Positions 20,540 through 31,859 of a stretch of 43,764 bases of DNA are shown here, piece by piece. The position numbers were made by a program, and so were the translations under genes. This DNA is from Kitasatospora sp. Root107. Its GTDB lineage: Bacteria > Actinomycetota > Actinomycetes > Streptomycetales > Streptomycetaceae. Below the pieces are notes generated by a model that did no database searches, was not told the origin of the DNA, and saw only the letters and a program-made list of their open reading frames with translations. The number at the start of each line of letters is the position of its first letter. Within the stretch, counting starts at the first letter, position 1. The stretch is taken from positions 6,852 through 50,615 of the forward strand of contig NZ_LMCT01000009.1 in NCBI RefSeq assembly GCF_001424875.1. Direction: 5' to 3'.

Positions 20540-21049
20540 TCAGCGCCTGGGGCGCCAGACCACCAGCGCGCTGGACTGCTGCACCTGCTGGTAGGGCACC
20601 AGGTCCCGCCGGTACGAGGCGTGCACCGCCGCCTCCCGCTGCTGGAGCGCCGAGGCGGCGCCCTCCAGGGAGTCGGCGAGCTCGCCGATCCGGGACTGCA
20701 GGGCGGCGACCTGGTTCTCCAGCTCGATGATCCGCTTGATGCCGGCCAGGTTGATGCCCTCGTCCTGGGAGAGCCGCTGGACCTCGCGGAGCTGCTGGAT
20801 GTCGCGGGCGGAGTAGCGGCGGCCGCGGCCGGCCGTGCGGTCGGGGCAGACCAGGCCGAGGCGGTCGTACTGGCGGAGGGTCTGCGGGTGCAGGCCGGAG
20901 AGCTCGGCGGCGACCGAGATCACGTACACCGGGGTGTCCTCGGTCAGCACGTAGTGGGTCGCGGCCGGGCGGGAGCGGCCCAGGCCGGGGCCGCCGGGGA
21001 GGCCCTCGCCGAGGCCGGGCCCCGGGCCGATGGGGGTGTCGGGGGTCAT
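20540..21049 (-). CDS. hspR: heat-shock repressor HspR (MerR family)
   Basis: Represses the dnaK operon and clpB by binding HAIR sites, with DnaK as co-repressor in Streptomyces. 169 residues. The MerR-type HTH is at about residues 34-60 (YVISVAAELSGLHPQTLRQY). Next come GRGRRYSARDIQQLREVQRL and the coiled coil RIIELENQVAALQSRIGELA at about 103-122. The C-terminus ends in a basic VVWRPRR. It has a glycine/proline-rich extension of some 30 residues before the HTH. It is the last gene of the operon, 7 bases after dnaJ. Three HAIR sites lie in this window. Confidence 0.95.
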   Translation of the reverse strand: MTPDTPIGPGPGLGEGLPGGPGLGRSRPAATHYVLTEDTPVYVISVAAELSGLHPQTLRQYDRLGLVCPDRTAGRGRRYSARDIQQLREVQRLSQDEGINLAGIKRIIELENQVAALQSRIGELADSLEGAASALQQREAAVHASYRRDLVPYQQVQQSSALVVWRPRR

Positions 21050-21056
21050 CGGGTCA

Positions 21057-22196
21057 TCACGCTCCCTCTGCCGCCTTGAAGAGGGCGGCTCGCGGGTCGT
21101 CGGAGGCGGTGGCCTCGCGGTACTGCTCCAGGGCCTCCAGGGCTTCGCCCTCGAGGTGCTTGGGGACCATGACCTCCACGGTGACCAGCAGGTCGCCGCG
21201 GGTGCCGTCGGTGCGGGTGGCGCCCTTGCCGCGGGCCCGCATGGTCAGGCCGTTGGCACTCCCGGCCGGGAGCTTGAGCTTGACCGAAGGTCCGTTCAGC
21301 GTCGGCACCTCGATGGTGCCGCCCAACGCGGCTTCGGGGAAGGTGATCGGCACGGTGACGGTCAGATTGTCGGCCTTCCGGCCGAACACCGGGTGGGTGT
21401 CGACGTGCACGGTGACGTAGAGGTCACCGGGCTGGCCGCCGCGCTCGCCCTGCGCGCCCTTGCCCTTGAGCCTGATCCGCTGCCCGTCCTGGACCCCGGC
21501 CGGGATCCGGACCTGCATGGTGCGGGCCGAGGAGGCCCGGCCGCTGCCGTGGCAGACCGTGCAGGGGTCGTCGACCAGCATGCCGCGGCCCTTGCAGTCC
21601 CGGCAGGGCTCGGAGAGCGCGAAGGCGCCCTGGCCCCGGCTGACCGTGCCGGCCCCGACACAGGTCGGACAGACCCGGGGGGTGGTGCCGGCCTTGGCAC
21701 CGGTGCCCGAGCAGACCCGGCAGGCGGCCTGACTGGTCATCCGGAGCGGGACGGTGGCGCCGTCCACCGCCTCCTCGAAGGCGAGTGTCACCTCGGTCTC
21801 GACGTCGGCGCCCCGGCGCGGCTGCGGCTGCCGGCCGCCCCGATTGAACAGGCCGCCGAAGATGTCGCCGACCCCGCCGCCGCCCTGCGGGCTGTTGCCG
21901 AACAGGTCACCGAAGTCGAAGCTGCCGCCCTGCGGGCCGCCGGCCCGGTAGCCGCCGTTGCCGAACAGGCTGCGGGCCTCGTCGTACTCCTTGCGGCGCT
22001 TGTCGTCCGACAGGACGTCGTACGCCTCGGAGATGTCCTTGAACCGGTCCTCCGCCTTGACGTCACCCTTGTTGGCGTCGGGGTGGAACTCGCGGGCGAG
22101 CTTCCGGTAGGTCTTCTTGATCTCGGCGGTGGTGGCGTCCTTGGGCACACCGAGGACCTTGTAGTAGTCCTTCTCCACGTAGTCCTTCGCGCTCAT
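21057..22196 (-). CDS. dnaJ: co-chaperone DnaJ
   Basis: Stimulates DnaK ATP hydrolysis and delivers substrates. 379 residues, full type I architecture: J domain with YYKVLGVPKDATTAEIKKTY and HPD in EFHPDANKGD; a glycine/phenylalanine-rich region; four zinc-binding repeats (CRVCSGTG, CPTCVGAG, CRDCKGRG, CTVCHGSG); and the C-terminal substrate domains. I chose the ATG at 22196 because GGGAGGT is 11 bases before it; a GTG at 22208 is too close to that site. It lies 105 bases after grpE, the longest gap in the operon. Confidence 0.96.
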   Translation of the reverse strand: MSAKDYVEKDYYKVLGVPKDATTAEIKKTYRKLAREFHPDANKGDVKAEDRFKDISEAYDVLSDDKRRKEYDEARSLFGNGGYRAGGPQGGSFDFGDLFGNSPQGGGGVGDIFGGLFNRGGRQPQPRRGADVETEVTLAFEEAVDGATVPLRMTSQAACRVCSGTGAKAGTTPRVCPTCVGAGTVSRGQGAFALSEPCRDCKGRGMLVDDPCTVCHGSGRASSARTMQVRIPAGVQDGQRIRLKGKGAQGERGGQPGDLYVTVHVDTHPVFGRKADNLTVTVPITFPEAALGGTIEVPTLNGPSVKLKLPAGSANGLTMRARGKGATRTDGTRGDLLVTVEVMVPKHLEGEALEALEQYREATASDDPRAALFKAAEGA

Positions 22197-22301
22197 GGCT
22201 GCTGCCACCTCCCGGCGTTGTTCGATGTCGTGTGTTCGGACACGGCGCTGCGGAGCCGCCCGTCGTCCAGGACGACGGACGACTCCGCAGCGCTCGTTCG
22301 G

Positions 22302-24955
<2,654 letters not shown>

Positions 24956-24975
24956 TCAGCTCTCAAAGTTACTGA

Positions 24976-24987
24976 TGAGTACACTCA
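24976..24987. promoter_or_regulatory. short palindrome upstream of the iron-sulfur oxidoreductase gene
   Basis: TGAGT-AC-ACTCA, a 12-base palindrome about 40 bases before the start at 25028. Its arms resemble HAIR half-sites, but the 2-base spacer does not fit HspR. Confidence 0.3.
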
Positions 24988-25027
24988 GGGGAGCCCGCTA
25001 CACCCAGCCGCTGGAGACGGAGAGCCG

Positions 25028-27238
25028 ATGCAGCTAGCAGCGATCGTCATCTCGCTGGTCACCACTGTGATCGGCACCGCGCTCGCCGCCCGCGCGGCCG
25101 CGTACATCTATCGGGTGGTGATGACCGGTGCGCCGGACACCACCCGCACCGGTAACCCGGTGCAGAGGACGAAGACGGTCGCCGTCGAGTTCCTCGGCCA
25201 CACCCGGATGAACAAGTGGGGGGTGGTCGGCGTCGCGCACTGGTTCGTCGCGGTCGGCTTCTTCACCCTGGTCTCCACCCTGGTGACCGCGTTCGGCCAG
25301 CTCTTCGACGCCGAGTGGGTCATCCCGGTGATCGGCCACTGGCTGCCGTTCGAGATCTTCACCGAGCTGGTCGGCACGCTGACCACGCTGGGCATCGCCA
25401 CCCTGATCGTGATCCGCCTGCTCAGCCTGCCGGGCCGGGCCGGGCGGAAGTCGCGGTTCGCCGGGTCGATCGCCTGGCAGGCCTTCTACGTCGAGTACAC
25501 GATCCTCGGCATCGGCATCTGCATCATGATCCTGCGCGGCCTGGAGGGCGCCCTGGCGGGCGTCGAGAGCTACGAGGCGGCGTACCTGGTCTCCTACCCG
25601 CTGGTGGTGGCCTTCCGGGGCCTCTCGCACAGCACCCTGGAGAACCTGATCTACCTGGTCGCGATGCTGAAGATCTGCATCTCGTTCGCCTGGGCGGCCA
25701 CCATCGGCATCAACCCCTCGATGGGTGTGGCCTGGCACCGCTTCCTGGCGTTCTTCAACATCTACTTCAAGCGCGAGGAGGACGGCGACGTCGCCCTCGG
25801 CGCGCTCCGTCCGATGACCAGCGGCGGGCAGCCGATCGACTTCGAGGACCCGGCCGAGGACGCCACCTTCGGTGTCTCCCAGGTCGAGCACTTCGCCTGG
25901 AAGGGCATCCTCGACTTCTCCACCTGCACCGAGTGCGGCCGCTGCCAGTCGCAGTGCCCGGCCTGGAACACCGGCAAGCCGCTCTCCCCGAAGCTGCTGA
26001 TCATGAGCCTCCGGGAGCACGCCTTCGCCAAGGCGCCGTACCTGCTGGCCGGTGGCGGCAAGGACGCCGAGGGCAACGAGATCGCCACGCCCGAGCAGCT
26101 GGCCAACGTGCCGGCCGCCGCGCTGGCCGAGGCCGAGCGCCCGCTGGTCGGCACCGCCGAGGAGAACGGGGTCATCGACCCCGACGTGCTCTGGTCCTGC
26201 ACCACCTGCGGCGCCTGCGTCGAGCAGTGCCCGGTGGACATCGAGCACATCGACCACATCGTCGACATGCGCCGCTACCAGGTGATGATCGAGAGCTCCT
26301 TCCCGACCGAGGCCGGGACGATGCTCAAGAACCTGGAGAACAAGGGCAACCCGTGGGGCATGGCCACCAAGGCCCGGCTCGACTGGGTCAAGGAGCTCAA
26401 GAAGGAGACCGGCATCGAGGTGCCGGTGATCGGTGAGGACATCGACCCGGCCGAGGTCGAGTACCTCTACTGGGTCGGCTGCGCCGGGGCCCTGGAGGAC
26501 CGGGCCAAGAAGACCACCAAGGCCTTCGCCGAGCTGCTGCACACCGCGGGCGTGAAGTTCGCCATCCTCGGCAAGGAGGAGACCTGCTCCGGCGACTCCC
26601 CGCGCCGCCTGGGCAACGAGTTCCTGTTCCAGATGCTCGGCGCGCAGAACGTCGAGACCCTGAACGCCGCGCTGGAGGACGCCCCGACCAAGCGGATCGT
26701 GGCCACCTGCCCGCACTGCTTCAACACCATCGCCAACGAGTACCCGCAGCTCGGCGGGCACTTCGAGGTGATCCACCACACCCAGCTGCTGCAGCACCTG
26801 ATCGACGAGGGCAAGCTGCTCCCGGTCAACCCGGTCGAGGGTCTGATCACCTATCACGACCCCTGCTACCTGGGCCGCCACAACAAGGTCTACAGCCCGC
26901 CGCGCGAGATCATGGACAAGGTCCCCGGTCTGCGCCAGCAGGAGATGCACCGGCACAAGGAGCGCGGTTTCTGCTGCGGTGCCGGTGGTGCGCGGATGTG
27001 GATGGAGGAGCGGATCGGCAAGCGGATCAACACCGAGCGGGTGGACGAGGCGCTGTCGCTCAACCCGGACATCGTCTCCACCGCCTGCCCGTTCTGCCTG
27101 GTGATGCTCTCCGACTCGGTGAACGGCAAGAAGAACGAGGGCGCGGCCAAGGAGCACCTCAAGGTGGTCGACGTGGCCCAGCTGCTGCTCGACTCCGTGA
27201 AGGCGCTGCCGGCCGAACCGGAGCCGGTCGAGGCCTGA
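25028..27238 (+). CDS. membrane iron-sulfur oxidoreductase, EtfD/HdrD-like
   Basis: 736 residues. The N-terminal third has about five membrane helices (LAAIVISLVTTVIGTALAAR; WFVAVGFFTLVSTLVTAFGQ; and others). Two 4Fe-4S motifs follow: CTECGRCQSQCP near residue 300 and CTTCGACVEQCP near 391. Then come two cysteine-rich CCG domains with YWVGCAGALEDRAK, ACPHCFN-type ATCPHCFNTIANEYP, YHDPCYLGRHNKVY and GFCCGAGGARMWMEERIGKR. This is the architecture of EtfD of mycobacteria (Rv0338c) and FadF of Bacillus. These are thought to pass electrons from electron-transfer flavoprotein of fatty acid oxidation to menaquinone. That role is by homology; no etf or fad genes are in the window. Adjacent to, but divergent from, dnaK. 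Confidence 0.85.
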   Translation: MQLAAIVISLVTTVIGTALAARAAAYIYRVVMTGAPDTTRTGNPVQRTKTVAVEFLGHTRMNKWGVVGVAHWFVAVGFFTLVSTLVTAFGQLFDAEWVIPVIGHWLPFEIFTELVGTLTTLGIATLIVIRLLSLPGRAGRKSRFAGSIAWQAFYVEYTILGIGICIMILRGLEGALAGVESYEAAYLVSYPLVVAFRGLSHSTLENLIYLVAMLKICISFAWAATIGINPSMGVAWHRFLAFFNIYFKREEDGDVALGALRPMTSGGQPIDFEDPAEDATFGVSQVEHFAWKGILDFSTCTECGRCQSQCPAWNTGKPLSPKLLIMSLREHAFAKAPYLLAGGGKDAEGNEIATPEQLANVPAAALAEAERPLVGTAEENGVIDPDVLWSCTTCGACVEQCPVDIEHIDHIVDMRRYQVMIESSFPTEAGTMLKNLENKGNPWGMATKARLDWVKELKKETGIEVPVIGEDIDPAEVEYLYWVGCAGALEDRAKKTTKAFAELLHTAGVKFAILGKEETCSGDSPRRLGNEFLFQMLGAQNVETLNAALEDAPTKRIVATCPHCFNTIANEYPQLGGHFEVIHHTQLLQHLIDEGKLLPVNPVEGLITYHDPCYLGRHNKVYSPPREIMDKVPGLRQQEMHRHKERGFCCGAGGARMWMEERIGKRINTERVDEALSLNPDIVSTACPFCLVMLSDSVNGKKNEGAAKEHLKVVDVAQLLLDSVKALPAEPEPVEA

Positions 27239-27250
27239 CCGTCCGTCAAG

Positions 27251-27290
27251 CCCGGCCCCGGCCACCTGTGATGGGGTGACCGGGGCCGGG
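27251..27290 (+). terminator. hairpin terminator after the iron-sulfur oxidoreductase gene
   Basis: CCCGGCCCCGG at 27251-27261 pairs with its complement at 27280-27290, 18-base loop, 12 bases past the stop. Confidence 0.65.
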
Positions 27291-27468
27291 CCCGTTCAGG
27301 CACCAGAGCGGTGCGTCGGTACGTGTCGCAACCCCGCTGGAACAGGGCGGCTTTGGAAGCAAATACAGTAGGCGGCGGGCCCGTGTCGTGCGGGCCCGCA
27401 AGGCAGGACAGGTAAGTCGCCCCGGAACGGCCGGTGACGGCATTGGGGCAAGGGGAGAGGCGCGGACC

Positions 27469-28614
27469 ATGACCGAGGCGATCATGCTGGTCGGTGGCAA
27501 GGGCACGAGGCTGCGCCCGTTGACCACCCACACCCCGAAGCCGATGCTGCCGGTGGCCGGTGTCCCGTTCATCGCGCACCAGCTGGCCAGGGCCGCCGCT
27601 GCCGGGGTGACCCGGGTGGTGCTGGCCACCTCCTACCTGGCCGAGGTCTTCGAGGACCACTTCCAGGACGGCAGCCCGTACGGCATCGAGCTGGTCTACC
27701 TGACCGAGGAAGTGCCGCTGGGCACCGGCGGTGCGATCCGCAACGCCGCCTCCGGCCTGACCTGCGGCCCGGACGAGCCGGTGCTGGTCTTCAACGGCGA
27801 CATCCTCTCCGGCCTCGACATCGCCTCGCTCCGGGACGGCCACGTCGCCGCCGGGGCGGACGTCACGCTGCACCTGACCCGGGTCGAGGACCCGCGCGCC
27901 TTCGGCCTGGTGCCGACCGACGCGCACGGGCGGGTGCTGGAGTTCCTGGAGAAGCCGGAGACTCCCGAGCAGATCGTCACCGACCAGATCAACGCCGGCT
28001 GCTACGTGTTCACCCGCTCGGTGATCGACCGCATCCCGGCCGGCCGCGAGGTCTCGGTCGAGCGCGAGACCTTCCCCGAACTGCTGGAGACCGGCGCGCT
28101 GGTCCGCGGCGTGGTCGACACCTCGTACTGGCTCGACCTCGGCACCCCCGGCGCCTTCGTCCGCGGCTCGGCCGACCTGGTGCTCGGCCTGGTCGACTCC
28201 CCGGCGGTGCCGGGACCGACCGGCGAGGCGCTGCTGCTGCCGGGCGCCACGGTGGACCCGGCCGCCGTGCTCAGCTCCGGCACCGTGGTCTCCGAGGACG
28301 CGGTGGTCGAGGCCGGCGCGATCGTCGAGGGCAGCGTGATCCTGCCCGGCGCGGTGATCGGCCCGGACGCGTACGTGAAGGACTCGATCGTCGGCGCGTT
28401 CGCCACCGTGGGGGCGCGCAGCTCGCTGGACGGCGCGGTGATCGGCGACGGCGCCACCGTCGAGTCCGACAACGAACTGCCCAGCGGCATCCGGATCGCC
28501 TGCGGCGTCCTGCTCCCGGTCGGTGCCGTCCGCACCACCGCGGGCCCGGGCGGCTGCCCGGCCGGGGAGACCTCGGCGGCTCTCGTGCACGCCCGCTCGG
28601 TCGCCGCGCGCTGA
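27469..28614 (+). CDS. sugar-nucleotide pyrophosphorylase (mannose-1-phosphate guanylyltransferase type)
   Basis: 381 residues. The nucleotidyltransferase domain begins TEAIMLVGGKGTRLRPLTTH (the GGxGTRLRPLT nucleotide loop at 9-19) and contains KPMLPVAGVPF, FNGDILSGLD and LEFLEKPE. After about residue 260 there is a left-handed beta-helix with hexapeptide repeats (for example GAIVEGSVILPGAVIGPDAY). It makes an NDP-sugar from a sugar-1-phosphate and NTP. In Streptomyces this branch is usually annotated as GDP-mannose synthesis, but substrate is not proven by sequence. The ATG at 27469 has AGGGGAGAGG upstream; the 230-base gap before it holds the terminator above and presumably its promoter. 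Confidence 0.88.
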   Translation: MTEAIMLVGGKGTRLRPLTTHTPKPMLPVAGVPFIAHQLARAAAAGVTRVVLATSYLAEVFEDHFQDGSPYGIELVYLTEEVPLGTGGAIRNAASGLTCGPDEPVLVFNGDILSGLDIASLRDGHVAAGADVTLHLTRVEDPRAFGLVPTDAHGRVLEFLEKPETPEQIVTDQINAGCYVFTRSVIDRIPAGREVSVERETFPELLETGALVRGVVDTSYWLDLGTPGAFVRGSADLVLGLVDSPAVPGPTGEALLLPGATVDPAAVLSSGTVVSEDAVVEAGAIVEGSVILPGAVIGPDAYVKDSIVGAFATVGARSSLDGAVIGDGATVESDNELPSGIRIACGVLLPVGAVRTTAGPGGCPAGETSAALVHARSVAAR

Positions 28615-28719
28615 GCTCGTCGTGACCCGGTCCGTGACGGGGTCACAGCACTGCTGCAATCCCGCGCCGAAGCCATGATCAACCGACGCCGGGTCAGCTC
28701 GAACGGGTACCTTCGACTC

Positions 28720-29586
28720 GTGGCTGGCAACGGATACGACAACGGCGAGGGCGCCGCCGACCCCCGACGGGGGTGGGCAGCGGCGCCCGGTGGGCAGGAC
28801 GCGCAGCAGTACCCCGGGGGCGGGCCGGTGGGGGAGCCGGAGTACTTCACCGCACCCCACCCGGGCTACGACCCCGGGGCACCGGGCGCTCCTGGTGGGT
28901 ACGACCCCGACCAGCCCGGGCACACCCGGGCCTTCACGGTCGAGGACGAGCAGTACTACTCCAGCACCCCCGAGTACCCCGGTGGGCAGGACAACGTCGC
29001 GGTGTACCGGGCCGGCGGCCAGTCCACCCCGCACCAGGGCGGCCCCCGGCTGCCCTGGAAGGAGCTGCTGACCGGCATCTACCGGGCCCCGTCCGCCACC
29101 TTCGACCGGATGCGAGATCACCAGGTCTGGCTGCCCGCGCTCACCGTCTCGCTGGCCTACGGCGTGCTCGCGGTGCTCGGCATCGGCCTGACCAAGGACG
29201 AGGTGGTCAACTCCACCTTCACCGTCGCGCTGACCGCGATCGCCGGTGCGGCGGTCGGCTTCACACTGGCCGGGGCGATGCTCGGTGCGGTCACCCACGG
29301 CCTGGCCCGCCAGCTCGGCGGCGACGGCCCCTGGCAGTCCACCGTCGGCCTGGCCGTCATCATCGGCTGGACCAGCGACGTCCCCCGGCTGCTGCTGGCC
29401 CTCTTCCTGCCCGCCGACAACATCGTGGTCCAGGTGCTCGGCTGGGCCACCTGGCTGATCTGCGCCGTGCTGCTGACCACCATGGTGCGCCGGGTGCACG
29501 ACCTGCCCTGGGGCAAGGCGGCCGGCGCCGCCGCCCTGCAACTGCTCGCCCTGCTGGTGCTGATCAAGCTCCCCACGCTCGGCTGA
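28720..29586 (+). CDS. Yip1 family membrane protein
   Basis: 288 residues. The first 115 residues are low-complexity, rich in Gly, Pro, Asp and Tyr, and soluble. A Yip1 domain follows, starting GIYRAPSATFDRMRDHQVWL and containing about five membrane helices (VSLAYGVLAVLGIGL; TFTVALTAIAGAAVGFTLAG; LLLALFLPADNIVVQVLGWA; ALQLLALLVLIKLPTLG). Bacterial Yip1 proteins are of unknown function. The GTG at 28720 fits the length of homologues; the frame is open upstream. The next gene starts 26 bases downstream, so the two are probably co-transcribed. Confidence 0.8.
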   Translation: MAGNGYDNGEGAADPRRGWAAAPGGQDAQQYPGGGPVGEPEYFTAPHPGYDPGAPGAPGGYDPDQPGHTRAFTVEDEQYYSSTPEYPGGQDNVAVYRAGGQSTPHQGGPRLPWKELLTGIYRAPSATFDRMRDHQVWLPALTVSLAYGVLAVLGIGLTKDEVVNSTFTVALTAIAGAAVGFTLAGAMLGAVTHGLARQLGGDGPWQSTVGLAVIIGWTSDVPRLLLALFLPADNIVVQVLGWATWLICAVLLTTMVRRVHDLPWGKAAGAAALQLLALLVLIKLPTLG

Positions 29587-29612
29587 ACCATCTCTTCGTA
29601 CGGAGCTCCCGC

Positions 29613-30503
29613 ATGACCACCCTCCCCACCACCCACGTCAGCTTCCCCGCCGGGGCGGTGACCGGCGAGTCGCCCGTACTCGCCGTCCACCCGCTCGCCG
29701 ACGGCCGGTACGCGGTGGTCACCGAGGCGACCCCGTTCCACCCGCTCGACCACACCTGGCCCGACCAGCCCGCCGACCTCGGCACCCTCACCGTGGACTC
29801 CGTCGCGCACCCGGTGGTCGACTGCCTGACCGGTGCGTACGGCCCGGCCGGGGAGTTCCAGGTCGGCGCCGACATCCCGGTCCGGCGGGGCGACGAGGAG
29901 TGGTCCTGGCTGGTGCTGCACGTGCTGGCCGCCGATCCGGGCGCGGTGGTCGGCCGGACCGCCGCGCTGGCCGTGGACGCCGAGCGCCGGTCGCTGCTCT
30001 CCGCCGCGCACAGCGGCTGCCACCTGCTCGCGCTGGCCCTGAACGCCGCGCTCGCGCCGCGCTGGCGCAAGGACCCGGGCCGCTCCGACGCCTTCGGCAG
30101 CCCCGACTTCGACAGCCTGGCGATGGCCTCCTCGGTGATGGACACCGAGGCCAGCACCGACACCTACCGGCTCGGCAAGTCGCTCCGCAAGAAGGGCTTC
30201 ACCGCCGAGGCCACCGAGGAGTACCCGGCCCTGGCCGACGCCCTCCCCGCCCTCACCGAGGCCGTCAACGCCCAGCTCGCCGCCTGGGTCGCCGCCGACG
30301 CCCCGGTCCGGATCGAGGTGCCGGGCCCCGAGCTCACCGCCCGCCGGCAGTGGCACTGCGAACTCCCGGCCGGCTCCGCCGCCATCGCCTGCGGCGGCAC
30401 CCACCTGCACCACCTCGGCGAACTGGCCGAGCTCCGCACCGAGTTGACCCTCTCCGAGGACGGCAGCGAGCTGGTCGCGGTGACCCGCCCGAAGCGGGCC
30501 TGA
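29613..30503 (+). CDS. AlaX-like alanyl-tRNA editing / metal-dependent hydrolase
   Basis: 296 residues, related to the editing domain of alanyl-tRNA synthetase. The zinc-binding pair of motifs is present: HSGCH at 133-137 (the HxxxH motif) and CGGTH at 260-264. Free-standing AlaX proteins hydrolyse mischarged Ser- or Gly-tRNA-Ala in trans. The N-terminal 90 residues form a barrel-like domain (HPLADGRYAVVTEATPFHPL; DQPADLGTLTVDSV). The first motif has Gly-Cys where classical AlaX has Ala-Gln or similar, so substrate preference may differ. The ATG at 29613 is 26 bases after the Yip1 gene. A strong terminator follows. Confidence 0.78.
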   Translation: MTTLPTTHVSFPAGAVTGESPVLAVHPLADGRYAVVTEATPFHPLDHTWPDQPADLGTLTVDSVAHPVVDCLTGAYGPAGEFQVGADIPVRRGDEEWSWLVLHVLAADPGAVVGRTAALAVDAERRSLLSAAHSGCHLLALALNAALAPRWRKDPGRSDAFGSPDFDSLAMASSVMDTEASTDTYRLGKSLRKKGFTAEATEEYPALADALPALTEAVNAQLAAWVAADAPVRIEVPGPELTARRQWHCELPAGSAAIACGGTHLHHLGELAELRTELTLSEDGSELVAVTRPKRA

Positions 30504-30525
30504 CGCAAGCTGCTCTGAACATGCG

Positions 30526-30556
30526 AAGGGGGCCGGTCCGCCGGACCGGCCCCCTT
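30526..30556. terminator. strong bidirectional terminator
   Basis: AAGGGGGCCGGTCC at 30526-30539, a GCC loop, and its perfect complement at 30543-30556, followed by CTTATCTTTT. Lies between the convergent AlaX-like and dcd genes. Confidence 0.92.
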
Positions 30557-30574
30557 CTTATCTTTTATCGCTCG

Positions 30575-31150
30575 TTACACGTCCGAGCGGTGGAAGTTCA
30601 GGTGCGAGCGCGAAGCCGTCGGGCCGCGCTGGCCCATGTACCGCGAGCCGTACCGCTCCGAGCCGTACGGGAACTCGGCCGGCGAGGACAGTCGGAACAG
30701 GCAGAGCTGACCGATCTTCATCCCCGGGTACAGCTTGATCGGCAGCGTCGCCACGTTCGACAGCTCCAGCGTGACGTGACCGCTGAACCCCGGGTCGATG
30801 AACCCCGCCGTCGAGTGCGTCAGCAGACCCAGCCGCCCCAGGCTCGACTTCCCCTCCAGCCGCGAGGCGATGTCGTCCGGCAGCGTGACCGTCTCGTAGG
30901 TCGACGCCAGCACGAACTCACCCGGGTGCAGGATGAACGCCTCGTCACCCTCCGGCTCGACCAGCCGGGTCAGGTCCGACTGCTCCTGCGACGGGTCGAT
31001 GAACGGGTACCGGTGGTTCTCGAACACCCGGAAGAAACGGTCCAGCCGGACGTCGATACTCGACGGCTGAACCATCGCAGGGTCGAACGGGTCGATCATG
31101 ACCCGGCCCTTGTCGATCTCGCTTCGAATGTCCTTGTCAGAGAGCAGCAC
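30575..31150 (-). CDS. dcd: dCTP deaminase
   Basis: Deaminates dCTP to dUTP for thymidylate synthesis. 191 residues, the exact usual length. Begins [20 protein letters not shown]. Contains [38 protein letters not shown], the catalytic and nucleotide loop [11 protein letters not shown], then [20 protein letters not shown] and the C-terminal [14 protein letters not shown]. Start is the GTG at 31150, as in other actinomycetes. It is monocistronic, with a terminator shared with the gene on the other strand. Confidence 0.96.
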   Translation of the reverse strand: MLLSDKDIRSEIDKGRVMIDPFDPAMVQPSSIDVRLDRFFRVFENHRYPFIDPSQEQSDLTRLVEPEGDEAFILHPGEFVLASTYETVTLPDDIASRLEGKSSLGRLGLLTHSTAGFIDPGFSGHVTLELSNVATLPIKLYPGMKIGQLCLFRLSSPAEFPYGSERYGSRYMGQRGPTASRSHLNFHRSDV

Positions 31151-31223
31151 GCCCCCGAGGGTACGTGCATGACCATGCCCCGGACGAATCCCGTCCGGGG
31201 CATGGTCGCGGTTCATCCGCTGC

Positions 31224-31445
31224 TCAGGCCAGGAACTCCGCCGCCTCCAGCCGCAGCGCCCGCGACAACTGCGCCCCGGACAGCTCACTCAGATCCGCCG
31301 GCACCGAGCTCCGGAGCCGCCCGCACTGCGGACACCGGATCAACCGCCCCGGCCCCAGCCGCGCCGCCCCGAGAGTCTGCATCGGAAACGTCGAAGTACT
31401 GAACAGGTGTCCCTCGGCACAACGGACGACGGTACGCTGCTCCAT
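31224..31445 (-). CDS. small zinc-ribbon-like protein
   Basis: 73 residues from the ATG at 31445, with GGAAGGGG upstream. Possible metal ligands are Cys9, His13, Cys38 and Cys41, in RCAEGH and [12 protein letters not shown]; this spacing fits a short zinc ribbon. The C-terminal part, [20 protein letters not shown], looks helical. Similar small proteins are found across Streptomyces with no known function. Not recognised as a named gene. Confidence 0.6.
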   Translation of the reverse strand: MEQRTVVRCAEGHLFSTSTFPMQTLGAARLGPGRLIRCPQCGRLRSSVPADLSELSGAQLSRALRLEAAEFLA

Positions 31446-31637
31446 CACGATCCCCTTCCCAAACCTGATGACGCCACCACGCCCCAGGGGCCACAAACAC
31501 CCTGAGCCAGCGTCACATTAGGGGATCTACCGGACATTCGCCGCCCCAACTCGCCGCCCCTCACCACCCCGGCCCAGGTCAACCTGTGGATGGGGTAGAG
31601 TGTCAGACGATCGAGCAGTCACTGACGGCTCGTCAGC

Positions 31638-31711
31638 GCGGGCGTAGTTTAATGGTAGAACATGAGCTTCCCAAGCTTATAGCGCGAGTTCGATTCTCGT
31701 CGCCCGCTCCA
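31638..31711 (+). tRNA. tRNA-Gly (anticodon CCC)
   Basis: Cloverleaf: acceptor arm GCGGGCG (31638-31644) pairs with CGCCCGC (31701-31707). D arm is around GTTTAATGGTAGAAC. Anticodon stem TGAGC/GCTTA (one G-T pair) encloses loop TTCCCAA with anticodon CCC. T arm is GCGAG-TTCGATT-CTCGT. Discriminator is T, and CCA is encoded at 31709-31711. Confidence 0.95.
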
Positions 31712-31715
31712 CGGT

Positions 31716-31744
31716 AAAGCCCCAGGCCAGCGGCCTGGGGCTTT
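31716..31744 (+). terminator. tRNA-Gly terminator
   Basis: AAAGCCCCAGGCC at 31716-31728 and its perfect complement at 31732-31744 around AGC, followed by CTTGTTG. Confidence 0.9.
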
Positions 31745-31859
31745 CTTGTTGTCCGGGCCGGCCGGGCGTTGCTCGGCGTACGCAAAGACACTCCACCGCC
31801 GCTCGTACGGCACTAGCCTCGACGGCAGGCGCACCAGCGGTGGGGTGGAAGGGCGGGCA

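Noticed and set aside
25034..27265. Long minus-strand frame opposite the EtfD-like gene
   Set aside because: Antisense of a clearly conserved iron-sulfur protein; residues are mostly Gly, Ala, Arg, Asp, His and Leu without structure.
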